Of a stretch of 6,336 bases of DNA, positions 5,618-6,336 are shown in pieces. The notes below the pieces were generated by a model. The model made no database searches and had not been told where the DNA came from. It was given only the letters and a program-made list of their open reading frames with translations. The translations under genes and the position numbers were made by a program. The DNA is from an uncultured Bacteriovorax sp. (GTDB lineage Bacteria > Bdellovibrionota > Bacteriovoracia > Bacteriovoracales > Bacteriovoracaceae). The stretch's first letter is position 1; each line of letters begins with the position of its first letter. The stretch covers positions 1-6,336 of the forward strand of contig CAMLRB010000206.1 of assembly GCA_946482295.1 (NCBI GenBank). Direction: 5' to 3'.

Positions 5618-5624
5618 TTCAAAA

Positions 5625-6336
5625 ATGTTAAAAAAGTCGTTTACGTTGTTTAGATCCATTCTTTTAACCGGTTCACTGACTTTCGCAGCGGCTTCTGCCC
5701 AGGCAAAACTTGTTCAAATTCTCCATACTAACGATACCCATTCCTTTTTAGATAGCACTCATCATAACAAGGAAGAAGGTGGTGCTTCTCGTATGAAAAG
5801 CCTCATGGACTACTACAAGGATAAGGCCCGCTCGGAAGGGATCCAAACCCTGACTTTAGATGGCGGGGATTTTATGGAAGGAAACATTTATTACATGGCC
5901 GACAAAGGTCTCAAAACTTTTCAAGTCCACAATCAAATGGGCTACGACGCCGTCGCCATCGGTAACCACGATTACATGATGGGAGCAAAAGGTTTTGACG
6001 ATATTCTGGCCAATACCGATTTGAATTTTGGTCTTCTTGCGGCCAACGTAAAAAGTGGGCCGATGCATGAAAATATTCGTCGTAAAATCTCGCCTTATAA
6101 AGAATTTGAAATCGATGGAATAAAAATCGCCATTCTTGGTCTCACAACTTCTGATTTCTTTTTTAGTTGGATTTTAGAGGGCAGTACAATTTCCAATCCC
6201 ATTACATCAGCAATGAATTATGAACAAACTCTTAAAAAACGCAATAACGATTTTATTTTTGCTCTCACACACATTGGAGTAAATCGCGATCTTAAGCTCG
6301 CTAAAAAAACGAAACACATTGATCTTGTTGTTGGTG
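5625..6336 (+). CDS. Exported 5'-nucleotidase / metallophosphatase (UshA/CD73-like), N-terminal part, cut by window edge
   Basis: 237 residues are visible and the gene runs off the right edge. Residues 1-27 are a Sec signal peptide: basic MLKKSFTLFR, a hydrophobic core, then ASAQA with likely cleavage before K28. The protein should be periplasmic, or possibly surface-exposed. The mature part is the calcineurin-like phosphatase domain of the 5'-nucleotidase family: ILHTNDTHS (32-40, metal ligands D37 and H39), TLDGGDFMEG (77-86, D82), AIGNHDY (111-117, N114 and H115) and FALTHIG (212-218, H216). The last visible residues, HIDLVVG (231-237), lead directly into the expected final metal motif (GHTH-like), which is beyond the window. 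Family members hydrolyse nucleotides, UDP-sugars or related phosphoesters, often for nucleoside or phosphate scavenging. The substrate cannot be decided from this half, and the C-terminal substrate-binding domain is not visible. It is divergent from prfC and not part of its operon. Confidence 0.92.
   Translation, partial: MLKKSFTLFRSILLTGSLTFAAASAQAKLVQILHTNDTHSFLDSTHHNKEEGGASRMKSLMDYYKDKARSEGIQTLTLDGGDFMEGNIYYMADKGLKTFQVHNQMGYDAVAIGNHDYMMGAKGFDDILANTDLNFGLLAANVKSGPMHENIRRKISPYKEFEIDGIKIAILGLTTSDFFFSWILEGSTISNPITSAMNYEQTLKKRNNDFIFALTHIGVNRDLKLAKKTKHIDLVVG

Larger units (their letters stand above)
5443..5624. other. Divergent intergenic region between prfC and the nucleotidase gene
   Basis: These 182 bp separate two divergent genes and must hold both promoters. 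The prfC-side elements are listed separately. For the plus-strand nucleotidase I find the ribosome site but no convincing -35/-10 pair: TTGTCG at 5577-5582 has only TAAAAC at 5596-5601, a spacing of 13, which is too short. The 8-mer AAAAGTCG occurs at 5461, 5583 and, inside the coding sequence, 5632. No small ORF with a ribosome site is evident. Confidence 0.6.

Noticed and set aside
5461..5639. Three copies of AAAAGTCG
   Set aside because: Short word, irregular spacing, and the third copy is ordinary Lys-Lys-Ser coding sequence.
5856..6068. Minus-strand open frame inside the nucleotidase gene
   Set aside because: It is antisense to the metal-binding motifs of a clear nucleotidase and has no independent support.

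Overview
The window looks like chromosomal housekeeping sequence from an AT-leaning Gram-negative bacterium (about 40% GC by eye). Two proteins carry Sec signal peptides typical of periplasmic export. The substrate-binding protein type, the HNH protein type and the base composition would fit a Bdellovibrionota / Bacteriovorax-like organism, but that placement is inference and no marker here proves it. I see no mobile element, CRISPR array, tRNA or rRNA.

Layout, left to right: (1) 1-542, minus strand: a small Lys/Glu-rich protein of unknown function (258-542), followed by the start of a periplasmic solute-binding protein (246 down to 1, cut by the window edge). (2) 652-1164, minus strand: a stand-alone HNH-type nuclease with a strong -10 box directly before its ATG. 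(3) 1237-5442, minus strand: a tight four-gene operon read prfC (release factor 3) > yecM-like VOC protein > rlmK (23S rRNA methyltransferase domain as a free-standing protein) > DEAD-box RNA helicase. All three junctions overlap (TAATG, TAATG, ATGA), so the genes are almost certainly co-translated. (4) 5443-5624: a 182-bp divergent intergenic region with a perfect 13-bp palindrome and a candidate prfC promoter. (5) 5625-6336, plus strand: the N-terminal part of an exported 5'-nucleotidase / metallophosphatase, cut by the window edge just before its last metal-binding motif.

The operon is translation-centred: release factor recycling, rRNA base methylation and an RNA helicase. The YecM-like protein of unknown function sits in the middle of it. 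The most notable non-coding signal is a perfect 10-nt inverted repeat (180-189 with 251-260). In the mRNA it would pair the Shine-Dalgarno sequence of the solute-binding protein gene with its own codons 20-23. The stop codon of the upstream small gene lies inside the same helix arm, which suggests translational coupling. No obviously new multi-gene system is present; the remaining findings are modest.
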